Shown: piece by piece, positions 37,354 to 47,493 of the stretch
How positions within the stretch are numbered: the stretch's first letter is position 1
How the letters are laid out: the number at the start of each line of letters is the position of its first letter
Assembly: GCF_001669775.1 (NCBI RefSeq)
Contig: NZ_LXWK01000021.1
Span: 1-64,000, forward strand
Direction: 5' to 3'
Source of the DNA: Rheinheimera sp. SA_1
GTDB lineage: Bacteria > Pseudomonadota > Gammaproteobacteria > Enterobacterales > Alteromonadaceae
Length of the DNA stretch: 64,000 nucleotides
The notes under the pieces: model-generated
The model's input: the letters and a program-made list of their open reading frames with translations, nothing else
What the model was told of the DNA's origin: nothing
The model's database searches: none
Translations under genes and position numbers: made by a program

Positions 37354-38982
37354 TTATGACAATACCGCCTTCGCTGCAAAAAACAAAGCGCAAACCGCTA
37401 ACGGTGCGGCCAATAGCGGCCAGCCTGTGGCCAGCAGCACTGTGGCACTCAGCAAAGCGGCTCCAGCCAGAACGGCCAGTTTCAAATCTGCCCCTTGTTG
37501 CACTTGCCGCTGTTGCAACACTTGTAGTTGCTGCAGCAATTGCTGCTGTTGTTTTGGTTGTTGCTGCAAATAGCTGTGCAGCAACGTTGGCATTTCCGGC
37601 AACTTTTCCGCCCAAAACGGCAAGTTTTCCTTAATTTGCATCAGCATGGCCCAAGGCCCCATTTGCTGTTTTACCCAATCTTCCAAAAATGGTTTGGCGG
37701 TTTTCCACAAATCGAGTTGTGGATATAGCTGCCGGCCCAGTCCTTCGATATACAACAGCGTTTTTTGTAACAGCACCAACTGTGGTTGCACCTGCATATT
37801 AAAACGCCGGGCGGTGTTAAACAGGTTCATCAGCACCTGGCCAAACGAAATTTCAGCCAAAGGCTTTTGGAAAATCGGCTCGCACACAGTGCGGATGGCG
37901 CTTTCGAATTCTTCGATACTGGTGTCAAAAGGTACCCAGCCGGAATCGACATGCAGTTGTGCCACTTTGCGGTAATCGCGGTTAAAAAACGCCACAAAAT
38001 TTTCCGCCAGATATCTTTTATCTTCGCGATTTAAAGTGCCGACAATACCGCAGTCGATACCGATAAATTGCGGATTATGCGGTGTGTTGTACGAGACAAA
38101 AATATTGCCCGGGTGCATATCGGCGTGGAAAAAACTGTCACGAAATACCTGGGTGAAAAACACTTCAACACCACGTTGCGCCAACAGTTCCATGTTGGTG
38201 CCCTGCGCTTCCAGTGCCGCATTATCGGAGACCGGAATGCCATAAATCCGTTCCATTACCATCACATTCGAACGGCTGTGGTCGCTGTAAACAAAGGGGA
38301 TATACAAAGACTCTGAATTCTCGAAATTGCGGCGCAGCTGAATCGCATTGGCGGCTTCGCGTTGTAAATCGAGTTCGTCGAGGATGGTTTTACGATATTC
38401 GGCCACCACTTCCCGTGGTCGGAGTCGTTTGCCATCCGGTAAAAATTTTGCCGCCATGATGGCTAAATCGGCCATCAGTTCTAAATCAGCCTGAATTTGC
38501 CGTTCGATGTCGGGCCGAATCACTTTAATCACCACATCGGCGATAGTGCCATCTGGCTGTTTCAACCGTGCGGTATGGACCTGGGCAATAGAGGCTGATG
38601 CCAGCGGTATGACGGCAAAGTCACAGAATAAATCACTGATGTCAGTGAGCCCGAGCGCCTTTTCAATCAGCTTTTGTGCTTGAGTGCCATCAAAAGGTTC
38701 GACTTTGTCCTGCAGTTTTGCCAGTTCATCGGCCAGCTCAGGTGGAAACAAATCACGGCGGGTCGACAACATCTGACCAAACTTGACCCAAACCGGCCCC
38801 AGACTTTGCAACGCCAGTCGTAGCCTCACGCCAACGGTTTTATCCGGATGTTGATTTTGCAGCCAGAACATCGAATGCCGGGCCGCTTTGGCCCACCAAG
38901 GCTGCCACTGCGCCGGGACAAGTTCGTCGAGGCCGTACTGCAACAGCGTTTTTTGAATTTGGTAAAAACGGCTCAGACTCAC
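37354..38982 (-). CDS. ubiB: Ubiquinone biosynthesis kinase-like protein UbiB
   Basis: 542 residues from GTG 38982, immediately after the ubiJ stop (TAAGTG), with AAGGGG upstream. ABC1/ADCK atypical kinase-like domain: the KxGQ motif ([19 protein letters not shown]), the Ala-rich nucleotide loop and GIDCGIVG (DFG-like). Two C-terminal membrane helices after a Gln-rich stretch ([17 protein letters not shown]) anchor it. UbiB is needed for the early ubiquinone steps, likely by extracting precursors from the membrane. Operon ubiE-ubiJ-ubiB. Confidence 0.95.
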   Translation of the reverse strand: MSLSRFYQIQKTLLQYGLDELVPAQWQPWWAKAARHSMFWLQNQHPDKTVGVRLRLALQSLGPVWVKFGQMLSTRRDLFPPELADELAKLQDKVEPFDGTQAQKLIEKALGLTDISDLFCDFAVIPLASASIAQVHTARLKQPDGTIADVVIKVIRPDIERQIQADLELMADLAIMAAKFLPDGKRLRPREVVAEYRKTILDELDLQREAANAIQLRRNFENSESLYIPFVYSDHSRSNVMVMERIYGIPVSDNAALEAQGTNMELLAQRGVEVFFTQVFRDSFFHADMHPGNIFVSYNTPHNPQFIGIDCGIVGTLNREDKRYLAENFVAFFNRDYRKVAQLHVDSGWVPFDTSIEEFESAIRTVCEPIFQKPLAEISFGQVLMNLFNTARRFNMQVQPQLVLLQKTLLYIEGLGRQLYPQLDLWKTAKPFLEDWVKQQMGPWAMLMQIKENLPFWAEKLPEMPTLLHSYLQQQPKQQQQLLQQLQVLQQRQVQQGADLKLAVLAGAALLSATVLLATGWPLLAAPLAVCALFFAAKAVLS

Positions 38983-39633
38983 TTATTTCCCCTTCAACTG
39001 CTTAAGTTGCTGTGCCAATTTTTCGGTGCGGGCGTTTAGCTGACTCACTTGCTGGCTGAACTGTGCCAGCTCAGCGGATACCGGGCTCAGTTGCAATTCA
39101 TCCTGCAACAGAGTTGTGACGCTTTGATCGGCCAGCTGCAACTTTGCCTGCAGCAGCTGCTGTAATTGTTGTAAGGTCAGCGCTACTTTATGTGCCGCGG
39201 CGTCGCCGATGTAGCCTGACAAATGTTCAGCCCAATCCGGGTTGAGCTTGGCAAAAAAATCATTAAATTTCTGTAGTTGCTGCAAGTCGCCGGTGATATC
39301 CAAAGCGTTTTCGCGAATAAGCCGGGTCAACTGACTTGGATCACGCAGTTGGCGCAAACTAGCCAGATTGGTTGTGACGACACAATCAACCGCTTCGCGG
39401 TGCTGATTCAACCAGATCCCGTTCGGCTGCGCGGTAAGGACTACCCGCAGTTTCAGATCGGTCAGTTCAAACGCCAATTGCCGGCCTTGTAATGCCTGCA
39501 ATCGAGCCAGTGCCGCCGGGTCCAGCGCGATGACTTTATTCAGCACCGGCTCGGCCACCGAGCACAACAGGCTCGGCAACATTTTTGGCCAGAGTGCAGG
39601 TAAAAGTGCAGGTAACAACTGGGTCAGCATCAT
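38983..39633 (-). CDS. ubiJ: Ubiquinone biosynthesis accessory factor UbiJ
   Basis: 216 residues. SCP2-type lipid-binding domain in the N-terminal half (FELTDLKLRVVLTAQPNGIWLNQHREAVDCVVTTN, LTRLIRENALDITGDLQQLQKFNDF), followed by a long helix/coiled coil (about 170-216). UbiJ binds ubiquinone intermediates and scaffolds the Ubi complex with UbiK. Position between ubiE and ubiB is universal in this group. Stop abuts the ubiB GTG. Confidence 0.9.
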   Translation of the reverse strand: MMLTQLLPALLPALWPKMLPSLLCSVAEPVLNKVIALDPAALARLQALQGRQLAFELTDLKLRVVLTAQPNGIWLNQHREAVDCVVTTNLASLRQLRDPSQLTRLIRENALDITGDLQQLQKFNDFFAKLNPDWAEHLSGYIGDAAAHKVALTLQQLQQLLQAKLQLADQSVTTLLQDELQLSPVSAELAQFSQQVSQLNARTEKLAQQLKQLKGK

Positions 39634-39641
39634 CCGCCTGC

Positions 39642-40421
39642 TTAGAACTTATAACCGCGGTGGAGTGCGACAATACCACCGGTCAGGTTGTGGTAACTGG
39701 TTTGGGCAAAACCTGCTGCGTCCATCATCTGTTGCAGCGTTGCCTGATCCGGGTGCATGCGAATTGATTCTGCTAAATATTGATAAGATTCGCGGTCATT
39801 GGCGACGAGCTGGCCAATCGCTGGTAACAGTTTAAAGGAGTAGACGTCATAGACTTTGCTTAGCCATTCCTGCGTCGGTTTGGAAAACTCCAGCACCAGT
39901 AAACGGCCACCAGGTTTTAACACCCGGAACATTGAACGTAGAGCGGCGTCTTTATCAGTGACGTTCCGAAGGCCAAAAGCGATGGTGATGATATCAAAGC
40001 TGTTGTCAGCAAAAGGCAAAGCTTCGGCGTTCGCCTGCACATAACTTATGTTATTCACCAGACCCAAATCACGCAGTTTGTCTTTGCCAACGTTCAGCAT
40101 TGATTCGTTGATGTCCGCTAACACTACCTGACCGGTTGGGCCGACCCGACGGGAAAACAATGCGGTTAAATCGCCGGTGCCGCCGGCTAAATCCAACACT
40201 TTTTGACCAGGGCGCACGCCGCTGCAGTCGATGGTGAATCTTTTCCACAACCGGTGAATGCCGAGTGACATCAGGTCGTTCATCACGTCATATTTGGCGG
40301 CGACGCTATGAAAGACGCCCGCGACCATCGAGACTTTCTCTTCGGCGGCGACTGTTTTAAAACCAAAGTGAGTGGTGTTGTTGGAAGCAGTGGTTGCTGC
40401 GTCTTGATGCTGCTCTGTCAT
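39642..40421 (-). CDS. ubiE: Bifunctional demethylmenaquinone/2-methoxy-6-polyprenyl-benzoquinol methylase UbiE
   Basis: 259 residues. Class I SAM methyltransferase: glycine-rich loop [15 protein letters not shown], acidic [10 protein letters not shown], the family motif [24 protein letters not shown], and the terminal [15 protein letters not shown] seen in all UbiE. It transfers a methyl group from SAM to C2 of the ubiquinone (and menaquinone) ring. First gene of the ubiEJB operon; the gap upstream holds repeat copy C. Confidence 0.96.
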   Translation of the reverse strand: MTEQHQDAATTASNNTTHFGFKTVAAEEKVSMVAGVFHSVAAKYDVMNDLMSLGIHRLWKRFTIDCSGVRPGQKVLDLAGGTGDLTALFSRRVGPTGQVVLADINESMLNVGKDKLRDLGLVNNISYVQANAEALPFADNSFDIITIAFGLRNVTDKDAALRSMFRVLKPGGRLLVLEFSKPTQEWLSKVYDVYSFKLLPAIGQLVANDRESYQYLAESIRMHPDQATLQQMMDAAGFAQTSYHNLTGGIVALHRGYKF

Positions 40422-40488
40422 AAATGGGCCTTTGCCAGCGATAAACTGGTGCTAGTGTAAGAGATCTGGCCGGTGCCGCCAATCAAAA

Positions 40489-40669
40489 ACCCGTCGTCCT
40501 TGAAGCTGCAGGGTTGTTGCCACTTCGTGGCGACCTCGCTCGTTCGCTGAAGCGTCAGTCCGACCCAGTCACATAGGACAACTATGCTCCTGGGCCGGGC
40601 TGGCGTTCCAGTCTCGCTCACTTGTCGCGGTTCCACCGTTGCCATTCTGCAACTTCAATGATTTTGGGT
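40489..40669 (+). repeat. Intergenic palindromic repeat, copy C
   Basis: About 180 bases from ACCCGTCGTCCTTGAAG to CTTCAATGATTTTGGGT, the best-preserved pair of outer arms, with inner hairpin CCCAG-TCACATAG...CTATGCTC-CTGGG. Between alkC-like and ubiE. Outside the repeat the 295-base gap shows nothing else. Confidence 0.75.
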
Positions 40670-40716
40670 TTCTACTGACCATCAATAAAACTGCGTTGGT
40701 AGTGTTGGCGTGCTGC

Positions 40717-41802
40717 TTAGCCGTCACTTTCCAACAGAAAACTCTGGCTGGTGACAATCTGGCCGTTGACGATGAGATAAAGCCGGTGTTCGCCAGCATA
40801 ATGTTTCCGGGTTGTCAGGTCTTTGAACAGGTAACTACGCTGTAACGTTAATTCCGGTTCGCTGACGATCCGCTCCAGCCATTGAAATACTTTATGGCGT
40901 GCCTTGCCTGTTTTGCTCGCAAAATCAATGGCATATTCCAGTCGGAGTTTACCGGTGTGTTCGGCAGGTTGCCTAAGCACCGCCTCAAAAACTAAGCGCT
41001 CACCCATCGCCACTCTGTTGCTGGCTAATTGCAGTTGTGCCTGAACCGCCACGGGTTGATAACCAAACAATTGTAATGCCTGCGGGTGGCGCTGTTTAAG
41101 TAAACCTCGCAGGGCATGTTTAACGATCCAGTCGGTGTCCGGATGTTGTCCGAACCAGCGCTGGCATAGCTCCAGCATTAGTTCTGGCTGGTCTTTACTG
41201 ATGTCATTCAGATGATTGGCGACACTGCGTCTGACATAATCGGACGGATCTTGTTTTAATTGTTCAAGGATCGGCAGCAGTGGAGAAGGGTCTTTTTTAA
41301 ATTGTGGTAATGCCTGCCCCCAGGGTAATCGGGGTCTGCTGCCTTCACTGGCAAGGCGGCGTAAATGGTGGTTGTCACTTTGCGCCCACAGCGCTAGTTG
41401 CGGCAAAGTCAGTTCCGGATAACGAATGATAAAAGGCCGGATGGCAAATTCGCTGGTAGAAAATTGGGTGAAATGGCCAAGTACGGCCAGAGCAATGAGC
41501 GGTTGCTCCAGGCCAAATTGTTCCACAACATCCGGGAAAACAAACCCCTGGATCCCGCCGAACTGGCTGCTGAGTGGTTTTAATACGTCACAGGCTTCAG
41601 CAAAAGGCAGCGCCAGTTGCTGAAACAAAATTGTCGCCACCCGCCGGATGCGCGCTTTGAGTTCCAATGCCGGGTAGTTCTCGTCAACGACAGTGGTGAC
41701 GAATCCTGTGCTATCGAATGTTGGCTGCAGTTGTTGACAGGCATCGCCCAAACGCTGAACAAACGCCACGTCGATCAGATCTTTCAACAGGGGAGCACTC
41801 AT
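40717..41802 (-). CDS. DNA alkylation repair protein (AlkC/AlkD-type glycosylase)
   Basis: 361 residues. Residues about 1-235 form HEAT-like helical repeats with the hallmark DNHHLRRLASEGSRPRLPWGQAL and DPSDYVRRSVANHLNDISKDQPELML, as in AlkC/AlkD-family DNA glycosylases that remove 3-methyladenine or bulky N3/N7 alkyl adducts without base flipping. Residues about 255-361 make a beta-rich C-terminal domain (LVFEAVLRQPAEHTGKLRLEYAIDF), as in AlkC proteins with an Ig-like tail. I am confident of the superfamily, less of AlkC versus AlkD2. Follows the second diguanylate cyclase on the same strand, ten bases apart. Confidence 0.82.
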   Translation of the reverse strand: MSAPLLKDLIDVAFVQRLGDACQQLQPTFDSTGFVTTVVDENYPALELKARIRRVATILFQQLALPFAEACDVLKPLSSQFGGIQGFVFPDVVEQFGLEQPLIALAVLGHFTQFSTSEFAIRPFIIRYPELTLPQLALWAQSDNHHLRRLASEGSRPRLPWGQALPQFKKDPSPLLPILEQLKQDPSDYVRRSVANHLNDISKDQPELMLELCQRWFGQHPDTDWIVKHALRGLLKQRHPQALQLFGYQPVAVQAQLQLASNRVAMGERLVFEAVLRQPAEHTGKLRLEYAIDFASKTGKARHKVFQWLERIVSEPELTLQRSYLFKDLTTRKHYAGEHRLYLIVNGQIVTSQSFLLESDG

Positions 41803-41811
41803 TGCCGTGGC

Positions 41812-42828
41812 TTATACCATGGCTTCAGTTGCGACCTGATTCCGGCCACGTTTTTTCGCGACATTCATCACTGACGTCGTTCTTGCCAGGAACTGATGCC
41901 AGTTTTCCTGTGCCTGATACAAAGTCACGCCCAACGAAATCGTCACTTTCGGTAAAGCTTTTTTGCTGCGTGATGACACAAACCGTAATTTTTCGACACC
42001 ACGACGCACTTGCTCAGCAATTTCGCTGGCGGTGCGTAAATCCACATCCGGCAGTAATATCAGGAATTCTTCGCCGCCTGCCCGCACGGGCATGCCACTT
42101 TCCTGGACATATGCACTGATTTTTTTTGCGACTTTCGACAGGATGACATCGCCAATGTTAAAGCCATAGTCCTGATTAAACTGCCGGAAATGATCAAGAT
42201 CCACGGCAATTGCAGCAATCCGTCGTTTGGGATCATTGGTCAACCATTCATCGACCTGTTCCTGCATTGCCAGTCGGTTATAGAGCCCGGTTAAGGCATC
42301 AACCTGCCGGCTTTTTTTCAGCTCTTCCAATTCGTTGCGCAGTTGCTGGCTTTGTTCAGTCGAGTGTTTTAATTGGTCGCGTAATTTTTGCTGGCTGGTT
42401 CGGACATCATAAGTGGCATCGAGCAGACGATGCAGTGTATCGCGCGCCTGATGTGGGTCATCGGTTTTTAATGCCAGTAAACTGTGATCCAACACCCCGA
42501 TATATTCAGTAATAGCTTCAGAGGCAAGCTCAGAACTACCGGTGAGTTTACTGACGATTTGGTTGACCTGATTGACCAGTTGTTCGTTTTCTTTGCTGGT
42601 ACTGATGATAAAGTTACTGTACAACTCCGCCATTACGAAGTCGTCAAAGGGAATGTGGGCAGCGAGCTTTTGTTCGATGGCGTGACATAATTCGGCGTTC
42701 ACGCCACTGATATAGTCGTAACCTACAGTGAAGTTTACCGGGTGTGCTGCCAAACGATGCCGTTGCAAAAAAGCCAGCGCCAACGCCGCCTTTTCGCTCG
42801 CTTGATCGATTGAATCCTGATACATCAT
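41812..42828 (-). CDS. Soluble diguanylate cyclase (GGDEF)
   Basis: 338 residues, no membrane helix. The N-terminal 150 residues are helical, with a coiled coil (STEQSQQLRNELEELKKSRQVD) leading to a GGDEF domain with the loop RAGGEEFLILLPDV. Unlike the other diguanylate cyclase in this window, no RxxD I-site precedes the loop (QESG at the equivalent place), so it may escape product feedback. It makes c-di-GMP; the input signal is unknown. Probably co-transcribed with the alkylation-repair gene. Confidence 0.88.
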   Translation of the reverse strand: MMYQDSIDQASEKAALALAFLQRHRLAAHPVNFTVGYDYISGVNAELCHAIEQKLAAHIPFDDFVMAELYSNFIISTSKENEQLVNQVNQIVSKLTGSSELASEAITEYIGVLDHSLLALKTDDPHQARDTLHRLLDATYDVRTSQQKLRDQLKHSTEQSQQLRNELEELKKSRQVDALTGLYNRLAMQEQVDEWLTNDPKRRIAAIAVDLDHFRQFNQDYGFNIGDVILSKVAKKISAYVQESGMPVRAGGEEFLILLPDVDLRTASEIAEQVRRGVEKLRFVSSRSKKALPKVTISLGVTLYQAQENWHQFLARTTSVMNVAKKRGRNQVATEAMV

Positions 42829-42973
42829 GCCAAGTAAAACTCCAGTGGATACTACATAGACTTAGCGCAAATGAATGCCCTTATGTTACGGAAATGCCAG
42901 CTGAACGCAAGGTCTACTACACATCTGAGCGTATACAAGTCTTTAAAATAACTACAGAGCCTGCTTCCGCCAA

Positions 42974-43012
42974 GATAATTTTGTATATTTTTAGAATTTT
43001 TACAAAATTATC
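42974..43012. promoter_or_regulatory. AT-rich 12-bp inverted repeat between divergent genes
   Basis: GATAATTTTGTA (42974-42985) and TACAAAATTATC (43001-43012) are perfect 12-base arms separated by 15 AT-rich bases, midway between the divergent diguanylate cyclase and DUF885 genes. It could be an operator or DNA-bending site for a shared regulator. The rest of the 330-base gap shows nothing else. Confidence 0.45.
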
Positions 43013-43158
43013 AGTCGTTTGCTGCAATTCAACTGCACTTTATACCGAATTGCTGCATAAAATCCGGTCAAAACGCTGAATTGTCAGGCAAGAGGTTTAG
43101 CCGTTGCGTAGAGTAATGTATACAATTACCTTATCAATGAAATTCAATGGGTAAAAAT

Positions 43159-44886
43159 ATGAAACAAAAATTATGGTTGTTGTTGCTGTGCGCGACATTA
43201 ACGGCCTGCGCCAGCAGCAAAGTAGACCCCAACCAGACCTTTGACATATTAGCCAATGGCATATGGCAAAAAGTGGAAAGCATTGGGCGGAACGACAACC
43301 AGATGTTACCCGACATGTCGGCTGAAACCGGCGCGAAAACCCATCAGCAACTGCAGCAATTACTGGCTGAACTGGCTGCCGTAGATGTGAAAACGCTGTC
43401 GGAGCAAAATCAGATTAACCGCACCATTTTGATGTATCGCCTGCAGAATCAGGTGGATGAATACAATTATGGTAGCCATTATATGCCGTTAACCGCAGAA
43501 TCCGGTTTTCATAGCGACGTGATCTTTATGTTATCCGGCAGCAAGTTCAAAACTGCGGAAGATGTTGAGAAATATCTGAAAAAAATCAGTACAGTACCGC
43601 GTTATATGGCGCAACAAACAGCATGGATGCGCCAGGGCATCGCCAAAGGTTACACTCAGCCAAAAGCAGTGTTAGCCGGCTATGAACAGGGCATTTTATC
43701 TTTTATTCAAAAGGATATTGATCAAAGTGTGTTTTTCCGCCCGCTGTTAAAACCCGTTGCAACCATTCCGGCTGCGAAGTGGCAACAGTTGCAACAACAA
43801 GCCCGAACCATTATTTCAGAGCAAATTCAGCCAGCCTATCAGCAATATTATGACTTTTTTGTCGGTGAGTATTTACCAGCCGCCCGAGACAATATTGCAG
43901 CGAGCTCGCTGCCTGATGGTGCAGCTTTTTATCAAAACCGGCTGGAACACTACACCACATTAAAAATGACCCCGGCCGAAGTACACCAGATTGGCTTGAG
44001 TGAAGTCGCCCGAATTCGTGCCGAAATGGCTACCGTCATCGCGCAAACCGGCTTTAAAGGTAGTTTCGCTGAATTTATTCAGTTTTTGCGCACCGACAAA
44101 CAGTTTTATGTCACCACGCCGGAGCAGCTGTTAAAAGAAGCATCATTTCTGGCGAAAAAAATTGACGCTCAACTGCCTAAATTGTTCAACACCTTACCGC
44201 GCACACCTTACGGTGTTGAAGCTGTACCGGCCGAAATTGCTCCGAAGTACACCACTGGCCGTTATTCAGGTGGTCGTGAACCGGGAGAGGCTGGTTTTTA
44301 CTGGGTGAATACCTATGCGTTAGATCGTCGTCCGTTGTACGAGCTGGAAGCGCTGACTTTGCACGAAGCGGTTCCTGGCCATCACTTACAAGTGGCATTG
44401 GCGAATGAACAAACCAACTTGCCGTCATATCGCCGTAGTTTTTATACATCAGCTTTTGGTGAAGGCTGGGGTTTGTATTCTGAGTTTTTGGGATTAGAAG
44501 TTGGGTTTTATCAGGATCCTTACAGTAATTTCGGTCGCTTAACCTATGAAATGTGGCGCGCGTGCCGGTTAGTGGTGGATACCGGTATGCACACTATGGG
44601 TTGGACGCGGCAGCAAGCCATTGATTTCCTTGCCAGCAATACAGCATTGTCGATGCATAACGTCACAACCGAAGTGGATCGGTATATCAGTTGGCCAGCG
44701 CAAGCCTTGTCTTACAAATTGGGTGAGATCACCATTAAACGCCTGCGCGCAGAAGCAGAACAGAAGTTAGGCAGCAAGTTTGATGTCCGCCAGTTCCATG
44801 ATGTTGTGTTGCAAAATGGCAGTCTGCCGCTGCCGGTGCTGGAACAACAAGTCGCGAAGTATATCCGGACCCAGCAATCGAAATAA
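43159..44886 (+). CDS. DUF885 family lipoprotein (putative metallopeptidase)
   Basis: About 575 residues. Start at ATG 43159, the first residue of a lipoprotein signal (MKQKLWLLLLCATLTAC); a further ATG at 43147 is possible. Lipobox LTAC with Cys17. The DUF885 catalytic region has LHEAVPGHHLQVALANEQ (an HExxxxH-type zinc pattern, HEAVPGHH) at about residues 400-410, plus SAFGEGWGLYSEFLG. Family members are thought to be zinc-dependent peptidases or hydrolases of the envelope; the substrate is unknown. A hairpin follows the stop. Confidence 0.83.
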   Translation: MKQKLWLLLLCATLTACASSKVDPNQTFDILANGIWQKVESIGRNDNQMLPDMSAETGAKTHQQLQQLLAELAAVDVKTLSEQNQINRTILMYRLQNQVDEYNYGSHYMPLTAESGFHSDVIFMLSGSKFKTAEDVEKYLKKISTVPRYMAQQTAWMRQGIAKGYTQPKAVLAGYEQGILSFIQKDIDQSVFFRPLLKPVATIPAAKWQQLQQQARTIISEQIQPAYQQYYDFFVGEYLPAARDNIAASSLPDGAAFYQNRLEHYTTLKMTPAEVHQIGLSEVARIRAEMATVIAQTGFKGSFAEFIQFLRTDKQFYVTTPEQLLKEASFLAKKIDAQLPKLFNTLPRTPYGVEAVPAEIAPKYTTGRYSGGREPGEAGFYWVNTYALDRRPLYELEALTLHEAVPGHHLQVALANEQTNLPSYRRSFYTSAFGEGWGLYSEFLGLEVGFYQDPYSNFGRLTYEMWRACRLVVDTGMHTMGWTRQQAIDFLASNTALSMHNVTTEVDRYISWPAQALSYKLGEITIKRLRAEAEQKLGSKFDVRQFHDVVLQNGSLPLPVLEQQVAKYIRTQQSK

Positions 44887-44892
44887 TCAGCA

Positions 44893-44918
44893 ACGCCGGA
44901 GGCTAGTTTGTCCGGCGT
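44893..44918 (+). terminator. Hairpin after the DUF885 gene
   Basis: ACGCCGGA (44893-44900) / TCCGGCGT (44911-44918) with a ten-base loop; the T-rich tract that follows is broken (CACTTAATTGTTTTATT). Possible terminator. Confidence 0.55.
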
Positions 44919-45032
44919 CACTTAATTGTTTTATTTCAATGGTATAATCCAACCCCACACGAGCAGGTGGTAGTGCGAAAATTCTTAAAACAAAATAATG
45001 GCCATCCGCACAAGGTGGCCAAATGAGGCGAT

Positions 45033-45554
45033 ATGGGTTCGGTGTTGGTATTTATCGGTTTTTTTCTGATTGTCGTAGTGCTGGTTATTAAAATTGATGG
45101 TTTGACCAAAGAACATAAGCGCTTGTTAAGTCAATTTAAATTGCGGGATCAGGAAGCATCTCATGTCCAGCAACTGACTTATGAACTGGCGGAAGAATGT
45201 TGCCAGATGTTGTTGCTGCAGCTCGGACAGGAACGTACATCAACCCGGCTGAATCCCAACGAAGTATTACATATTGAACAATTATGTCAGGCTATTCCGG
45301 TGATATGTCGTGAACTGGTATTGCGGCCTCAACCGATTGCCCAAGCTCTGCAGCGTTATTGCAAAAAATACAATAGTGATGGCTATACCGAGCTGGAAGT
45401 GTTTATTCACCGGCATGGCCGACTTATTCCAAGCTGGCAGAAAAACAGTTTTGCCGGGTATTTGCAGCTATGTCAGGCGGCAGTGGCACTGGTGAAAGAG
45501 CAGAGTGTAAAAGAATCCATAAAAACAACGAGAACCAGGCCAGAACTGGCCTGA
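45033..45554 (+). CDS. Small membrane-anchored protein of unknown function
   Basis: 173 residues with one N-terminal membrane helix (about 4-21: VLVFIGFFLIVVVLVIKI) followed by a short coiled coil and a mainly helical domain with paired Cys (EECCQMLLLQLGQ, later KKYNSDGYTELEVFIHRHG). I do not recognise it. It probably sits on the inner membrane facing the cytoplasm. It lies 146 bases after the DUF885 stop and converges on the small gene that follows. An eight-base hairpin (45536-45553, CAGGCCAG-AA-CTGGCCTG) overlaps the stop codon and may end transcription. Confidence 0.65.
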   Translation: MGSVLVFIGFFLIVVVLVIKIDGLTKEHKRLLSQFKLRDQEASHVQQLTYELAEECCQMLLLQLGQERTSTRLNPNEVLHIEQLCQAIPVICRELVLRPQPIAQALQRYCKKYNSDGYTELEVFIHRHGRLIPSWQKNSFAGYLQLCQAAVALVKEQSVKESIKTTRTRPELA

Positions 45555-45573
45555 TCTATTCTGCCAGAATCGC

Positions 45574-45816
45574 TTAGTGGCGGATAATTACTTTCGGCTC
45601 TGTGTCAATCTGGCCATCCTGATCGACCGCTGCGATACGATCACCGGCTCTTAATACCGCCATGCTGAAACTTGGGCTGCGTCTGACAAATGCCAGCTCG
45701 TAACCAAAGCGCTGCAATTCGGCGACCGAAAACTTTTGCGCCATATTCAGTTCATTCCAAAAATAATTTAAATCTTTGGGCTGATCACGACGATCTTCTG
45801 ATAATGCTGCCATCAT
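45574..45816 (-). CDS. Small hypothetical protein (80 aa)
   Basis: 80 residues from ATG 45816, with GGAG eight bases upstream; an in-frame earlier ATG at 45840 is possible. Features: DQPKDLNYFWNELNMAQKFSVAELQRFGYEL then FVRRSPSFSMAVL. It looks like a compact globular protein; no signal peptide or known motif. It lies next to the EVE gene on the same strand. Confidence 0.6.
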   Translation of the reverse strand: MMAALSEDRRDQPKDLNYFWNELNMAQKFSVAELQRFGYELAFVRRSPSFSMAVLRAGDRIAAVDQDGQIDTEPKVIIRH

Positions 45817-45875
45817 TTGTGTTACTCCATAAACCAGCACAGTCCCAAGGTGAAAATCCGCTGGTTTTATACACT

Positions 45876-46337
45876 CTATGTCTTGGTTAAAAAAAGTACA
45901 AGATCGAATTGTTGTTTTGTTGCCGGCATTACCGATAACCGGTTGCCTTTCTTTACAAGTGCCAGCTCTTCAAGCCCCGGACAAGCACGAAGCTCGGCCA
46001 GTGTGAGCACTCTTGTAAACTTTTCAACCAAACTCACCTTGACGGCAAACCACGCAAATTTCTCTGCCGAGGCCTTCGGGTCGAAATATTGGCTCAGTGG
46101 CTGAAACTGGCTGGGATCTGCAAAAGCAGCAGCAGTTATTTGTGCGATGCCGACAACGCCGATCTCTGCGCAACTGGAATGGTGGATCAACACCAAATCG
46201 CCAACAACGACTTGATCCCGCAGGAAATTTCTTGCCTGATAATTTCTGACACCTTCCCAGATGACTCCATCTGCTCCGGCAGCACCAATATCATCGATGC
46301 TGCATTCGCCAGGCTCAGTTTTAAATACCCACGGCAT
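45876..46337 (-). CDS. EVE domain-containing protein (PUA-like fold)
   Basis: 153 residues. EVE signature: WVFKTEPGECSIDDI, GVIWEGVRNYQARNFLRD, VVVGDLVLIHHSS, with the aromatic cage residues, then YFDPKASAEKFAWFAVKV. EVE domains resemble YTH/PUA modules and can bind modified bases in DNA or RNA. It may sense or process modified nucleic acid, but the target is unknown. It is 60 bases from the small hypothetical gene, on the same strand. Confidence 0.88.
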   Translation of the reverse strand: MPWVFKTEPGECSIDDIGAAGADGVIWEGVRNYQARNFLRDQVVVGDLVLIHHSSCAEIGVVGIAQITAAAFADPSQFQPLSQYFDPKASAEKFAWFAVKVSLVEKFTRVLTLAELRACPGLEELALVKKGNRLSVMPATKQQFDLVLFLTKT

Positions 46338-46610
46338 GCGTCCACTCCGCTGTTGGAACCGGCAAGATTATGCCGCCTATCACCTGCCTAACGCAATCGG
46401 TTCAACGGATTTTGCATACATTCTACCGATTTTGACGGCGTTTACAGCACCAGTGCGCACTGAATCGACATTCATTGCTGGCAAATTCACCGCCACAGTA
46501 TTGCTGTCGGAACTTTATCAGTAAAGATCTCCGGAACTGGCCCTGCGGTTTTGCAGTTTACCGGAGGCTGTAGCACAATAACTGTTTCTCAAGCATTGCA
46601 GGACGTAAAG

Positions 46611-47486
46611 ATGAGCCAGGTATTAGCCGATTTGTTGTCGTTATTAAAGCTGGAAACCATCGAGTATGGGTTGTATCGGGGGCAGAGTCAGGATCTGGGG
46701 TTTAAAGCTGTATTTGGCGGCCAGGTCATGGGACAAGCCCTTTCTGCTGCCAAAGAAACCATTCCGGAAGATCGGAAAGTCCATTCATTTCACTCGTATT
46801 TTTTACGGCCGGGTGATGCGTCAAGACCCATCGTTTATGAAGTTGAAAACATCCGCGATGGTAAAAGTTTTAGCACACGCCGGGTCAGCGCAATCCAGTT
46901 TGGCAAACCGATTTTTTATATGACCGCTTCATTTCAGGCGGATGAAGTTGGTTTTGAGCATCAGGATTTAATGCCACAAGTGCCGGCGCCGGAGGATTTA
47001 ATTTCCGATCTGGAGTTTTACCGCGAACATGCCGAATTTATTCCGGAATCTCTACGCAGTAAGTTTATTTGCGAAAAACCAATCGAAATGCGTCCGGTAG
47101 CCTTTCATAATCCGTTTAAACCGCAGATCAGCAGTGCTAAACGTTATGTCTGGTTTAAGGCTAATGGCGCGATGCCGGACGATTTGCGGGTGCATAAATA
47201 CATGCTGGCTTATGCATCAGATTTTAATTTCCTACCGACAGCGCTGCAACCTCATGGCAAGTCGTTTATGGCGCCAACGATGCAGGTTGCGACCATCGAT
47301 CATGCGATGTGGTTCCATCAGGATTTCCGCTTTGACGACTGGTTGTTATATGCCGTCGACAGCCCTAGTGCATCTGGTGCGCGTGGTTTAGTACGCGGGC
47401 AGTTTTTTAACCGTGCTGGTGTGCTGGTTGCGTCGACCATGCAAGAAGGGGTGATCCGTAGTTACGACAAAGCAAAACCGGAATAA
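46611..47486 (+). CDS. tesB: Acyl-CoA thioesterase II
   Basis: 291 residues from ATG 46611 ([12 protein letters not shown]); the frame is open 20 codons further upstream but without ribosome site. Double hotdog fold: [28 protein letters not shown] in the first half and [16 protein letters not shown]...[16 protein letters not shown] (with the catalytic Asp-Gln-Thr network region) in the second. TesB hydrolyses a broad range of medium- and long-chain acyl-CoAs. Monocistronic; repeat copy D follows. The 273-base region upstream shows no other feature. Confidence 0.93.
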   Translation: MSQVLADLLSLLKLETIEYGLYRGQSQDLGFKAVFGGQVMGQALSAAKETIPEDRKVHSFHSYFLRPGDASRPIVYEVENIRDGKSFSTRRVSAIQFGKPIFYMTASFQADEVGFEHQDLMPQVPAPEDLISDLEFYREHAEFIPESLRSKFICEKPIEMRPVAFHNPFKPQISSAKRYVWFKANGAMPDDLRVHKYMLAYASDFNFLPTALQPHGKSFMAPTMQVATIDHAMWFHQDFRFDDWLLYAVDSPSASGARGLVRGQFFNRAGVLVASTMQEGVIRSYDKAKPE

Positions 47487-47493
47487 GGTTTAT

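Noticed and set aside
37528-37728. Leu/Gln-rich frame opposite the ubiB end
   Set aside because: The low-complexity translation is an antisense artefact of the Gln-rich ubiB segment.
45536-45553. CAGGCCAG-AA-CTGGCCTG palindrome at the end of the 173-aa gene
   Set aside because: Overlaps the stop codon, has a two-base loop and lacks a T-run; terminator role not supported enough for a separate entry.
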